A DNA stretch of 40,018 nt, from NCBI GenBank assembly GCA_030267245.1, contig JAJDJN010000004.1, positions 1 through 40,018 on the forward strand, in the 5' to 3' direction. The DNA is from Desulfovibrio sp. OttesenSCG-928-A18. Its GTDB lineage: Bacteria > Desulfobacterota > Desulfovibrionia > Desulfovibrionales > Desulfovibrionaceae. Below the pieces are notes generated by a model that was given only the letters and a program-made list of their open reading frames with translations, had not been told where the DNA came from and searched no databases. Each line of letters opens with the position of its first letter. Within the stretch, counting starts at the first letter, position 1. The position numbers and the translations under genes were made by a program. Below are positions 37,711 to 40,018 of the stretch, one piece after another.

Positions 37711-38271
37711 ATGGCAAATGGAGATTACACATTCTACGACGAGAACGGACGCCTGGTATGGCCTAAGTATATGCCGCATCCGCAGCGTAGCGGATACGGC
37801 TATCAGCCCGTGGATCGTCGGACGAAGACCGACATGGAAATCGGCAGTGTCTACCGCACGGAGTTCGACACGGACGAAACGACGCTGGAGTGCTCGCTGA
37901 TTCTCCCGCCGGATCTGGCCGCTGTCTTTGAGGCGTTCGAGTATCACGCGCTGCACGGCGGGGCGACATGGTTTGAACTGCCGGTGATGGTTGCGGGGCG
38001 CATAAAGCACCACACGGTGAGGTTCAGGGAGCACCCAAGCGCATCAATCCTGGGCACATGTCACACGCAATATACCCTGTCCCTGGACGTGCAGAAGCGA
38101 CACCTGTTGTGCCCCGAGGATATGGCGGCGCTTATGGAAAATTCGCCCTGCCAGATCCGGGCGTTTGAAAAAGGCCTTGCGGAAACCAACATCATTTACT
38201 CCGGCCTTGTCGCAAGCATGGCCGGCATAACCATCATGCCCACGGACTTGCCGCCGTTTTTTCAGGACTGA
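37711..38271 (+). CDS. Tail-associated hypothetical protein, 186 aa
   Basis: No firm family. It is Tyr/Trp-rich at the start (YTFYDENGRLVWPKYMPHP) and has strand-rich segments (TLECSLILPPDLAAVFEAF, GATWFELPVMVAGRI). Its place between the tip protein and the fibre suggests a tip or baseplate accessory role. The ATG at 37711 is chosen; a longer frame from 37690 would overlap the J gene end. Confidence 0.6.
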   Translation: MANGDYTFYDENGRLVWPKYMPHPQRSGYGYQPVDRRTKTDMEIGSVYRTEFDTDETTLECSLILPPDLAAVFEAFEYHALHGGATWFELPVMVAGRIKHHTVRFREHPSASILGTCHTQYTLSLDVQKRHLLCPEDMAALMENSPCQIRAFEKGLAETNIIYSGLVASMAGITIMPTDLPPFFQD

Positions 38272-38293
38272 TTGAAACGTACAAGAGGTAGCC

Positions 38294-39493
38294 ATGTCAC
38301 AATGTTGCAACACAACGCCGCTGGATGAGGTGATTGTAAGCCTTAAAGAATCCGGGGCGATACTGATAGCCAATGCCGACAAATTGTCGGTGTTTGTCAA
38401 CGGCGGTGAAAACCAGTTGGTGAATCTGGGCGGCGTTATGACGCCTGTTCTGCGCAACCTGGCCCGGCAGATGCTCGAAGTCTATATCCGGCTAGCGTCC
38501 AGGGTTCGTCTTGGCGTGGTGCGTATTGGTGACGGGCTGGATATTGATGAAGCCGGGCTTTTGTCCTTGGCCGTTCAAACCGGCACCGGGCTGGTTTTTG
38601 ATGAAAACGGCGCATTGGCGATAGATTTCAGTCAGATGCCGACTGACAAGTTTGAAGAGATGTTGAAAAGCATCCATGTGCCGATCTGGCTGTCAAAATC
38701 GACAGATTGGTATGTCGATATGGCAAATGGCGTTGACGATTCGCAAAACAGGGATGGTCTGTCATGGGGGCGTGCCTTCAAGACGGCGCAGTACGCCCTT
38801 GAGTACGTCGCATCGAACTTCAATTTGGGCAAATATGCCGCGCGGATAAACTTGTCTGGCGGAATATATGGACCTATAAACCTGCCAAAACATTCAAATA
38901 CAACAGGTGCTATATCTATAATCGGCAGTGGAAAAGGGGACACGGTTTTGGAGAGGATTGGCGGTAGCGTGGTAGGGTCCATGCCGTCGGCCGGAAGTTT
39001 TTCTATGTCAGACCTTACCTTGCGTATGCTGGCTTCCGGGTCCCAAAGCCAGCATACCACCATGTTTCTGAACCCGGGGGTGGCCTTGAGTGTAAAAAAC
39101 GTGTCGTGCCAATTTTACGGGTCCCAGGACTATGTGACGGGTACAAAATCCCTGTGCCGGATTGCCGGGGGATCCCTGACCATCAATGGCGGGTGCGATT
39201 TTCTTGCGCAGGCTGATGGGAACCAGTGGGCTGGCTCCATCCTGCATATGAACGACGGCGGGGTAATATGGCTTGGCAGTGATACGGAAATGAACGGCAT
39301 TACAGATGTGACTTTACGTGGGCTATCTGGGTCATCTTTCAACCGGAATGCCACTATGCCGATAATAAGCGGTACAGTTACCGGGAAGCGTTATCAGCTG
39401 AATGAAGGGGCGTCCGCGCGGACGATAGGCGGCGGCCCCCAGTTCTTCCCCGGCACCATTGACGGCACTGCAAGCACCGTACAGTACTCGTAG
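38294..39493 (+). CDS. Tail fibre / receptor-binding protein with beta-helix-like body
   Basis: The N-terminal ~130 residues form a helical and beta attachment part (LLSLAVQTGTGLVFDENGALAIDF). Residues ~150-350 show repeated short strands of the beta-helix type (SWGRAFKTAQYALEYV, ISIIGSGKGDTVLERIGG, LTINGGCDFLAQADG, MNGITDVTLRG) as in parallel beta-helix fibres. The order after J and a following small gene that looks like a fibre partner support a receptor-binding role. A depolymerase activity cannot be seen. AAGAGGTAGCC precedes the ATG. Confidence 0.7.
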   Translation: MSQCCNTTPLDEVIVSLKESGAILIANADKLSVFVNGGENQLVNLGGVMTPVLRNLARQMLEVYIRLASRVRLGVVRIGDGLDIDEAGLLSLAVQTGTGLVFDENGALAIDFSQMPTDKFEEMLKSIHVPIWLSKSTDWYVDMANGVDDSQNRDGLSWGRAFKTAQYALEYVASNFNLGKYAARINLSGGIYGPINLPKHSNTTGAISIIGSGKGDTVLERIGGSVVGSMPSAGSFSMSDLTLRMLASGSQSQHTTMFLNPGVALSVKNVSCQFYGSQDYVTGTKSLCRIAGGSLTINGGCDFLAQADGNQWAGSILHMNDGGVIWLGSDTEMNGITDVTLRGLSGSSFNRNATMPIISGTVTGKRYQLNEGASARTIGGGPQFFPGTIDGTASTVQYS

Positions 39494-39501
39494 GGGGGTA
39501 T

Positions 39502-40018
39502 ATGGACCAATATTACTGGAAAATCGACACTGGCGCGATATATGGATCCGCTGAACTGGCTTGGGTAACAAGCATTCCGGATTGGGCCGTAGTCACGGAC
39601 CTTATGATGGACGGCCCGGACGGCGGAAAAGTGCCGGCGGACCTGGATTTTTTGCGCAAGACCGTCGCCTTTTACGGGTTGCCCACAGGGCAATGCCTGC
39701 TGCCCCTGGAAGAACTGCGCACGGCGAAGTTGGCCGAAATCAACGCCGGGTATGAGTCCGTCATGTCCTACGTCCAGGCGGGCTATCCTCTGACCGAGGT
39801 TTTGTCCTGGGAGCGCCAGGCCACGCAGGCGCGCGAGTTGCAATCGGACCCGGATGCCGATGCGCTTTTTGTCCGCGCCCTGGCGGCAACCAAGGGTGTT
39901 GACGTGCCGGAAATGACGCGGCGCATTCTGTCCAATGCGGAATCCTGGGAACCTGTCGCCGCCATGCTTACGGCTCAGCGGCAGTTGATGGAAGAAGCGG
40001 TCTTTGCGGCGCAGGGCA
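39502..40018 (+). CDS. Fibre-associated tail protein (3' truncated by the window)
   Basis: The frame begins at the ATG at 39502 (GGGGGG site before it) and is open to the last base, so the end is missing. The beginning (DQYYWKIDTGAIYGSA) is an aromatic beta segment. After about residue 75 comes a helical domain with RTAKLAEINAGYESVM and WERQATQARELQSDPDADAL, of the form found in phage tail-fibre-assembly or DUF4376-type proteins. Likely a partner or chaperone of the preceding fibre. Confidence 0.65.
   Translation, partial: MDQYYWKIDTGAIYGSAELAWVTSIPDWAVVTDLMMDGPDGGKVPADLDFLRKTVAFYGLPTGQCLLPLEELRTAKLAEINAGYESVMSYVQAGYPLTEVLSWERQATQARELQSDPDADALFVRALAATKGVDVPEMTRRILSNAESWEPVAAMLTAQRQLMEEAVFAAQG

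Overview
The window reads as one contiguous stretch of a temperate, lambda-like siphovirus (long non-contractile tail, HK97-type head), either a prophage or a phage genome. No bacterial housekeeping gene, tRNA, rRNA, integrase or attachment site is visible, so host and ends are not defined. The GC-rich coding style and the mix of Rha/BRO regulators, P27-type small terminase and DUF1833 tail protein suggest a Desulfovibrio-like (Desulfovibrionaceae) host. That is inference from family memory, not a search.

Layout. (1) 1-6142, plus strand: nucleic-acid modification and nucleotide genes (end of a methyltransferase-like protein, VRR-NUC nuclease, Dam-type adenine methylase, zinc-ribbon proteins, DUF5131, DUF7448, dNMP kinase, an AT-rich HNH-like gene). 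(2) 6147-10653, minus strand: small unknown genes around a phage-encoded DNA sliding clamp, with an iteron-like array plus three hairpins at 6660-7017 that looks like an origin or partition site. (3) 10654-14300: control region with divergent promoters, a small HTH protein, a Rha regulator, a 100-aa protein and a BRO-N antirepressor; three of these proteins share a C-terminal domain. (4) 14365-16555: lysis cassette (muramidase endolysin, overlapping Rz/Rz1-like spanins, holin-like protein), then an ORF6C-like protein and an Ogr-like zinc ribbon. (5) 16672-26745: HNH, TerS, TerL, portal, ClpP-like protease, capsid, connectors, tail tube and the G/GT tail chaperones with a -1 slippery site. (6) 26778-29733: an accessory (moron) cassette inside the tail operon: a second BRO antirepressor on the opposite strand, a HIRAN-HhH protein and a YbjQ-like protein. 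(7) 29734-40018: tape measure, DUF1833, NlpC/P60-like, tip protein J, a fibre and a truncated fibre-associated gene.

The most striking unexplained signal is a dispersed 14-bp palindrome, ATTCG-N4-CGAAT, found at eight mostly intergenic places from 1.5 to 28 kb. One copy lies in the spacer of the rha promoter, one occupies the ribosome-binding position of the terminase gene, and one precedes the moron genes. It looks like a distributed operator (stoperator-like) network. Other notable points are a 21-23 bp period iteron array, a duplicated 55-nt stem-loop in the replication operon, a ribosome-site-sequestering stem before the second antirepressor, a 114-bp near-identical inverted repeat between the two antirepressors, and a 19-bp perfect inverted repeat enclosing the tape-measure start codon.
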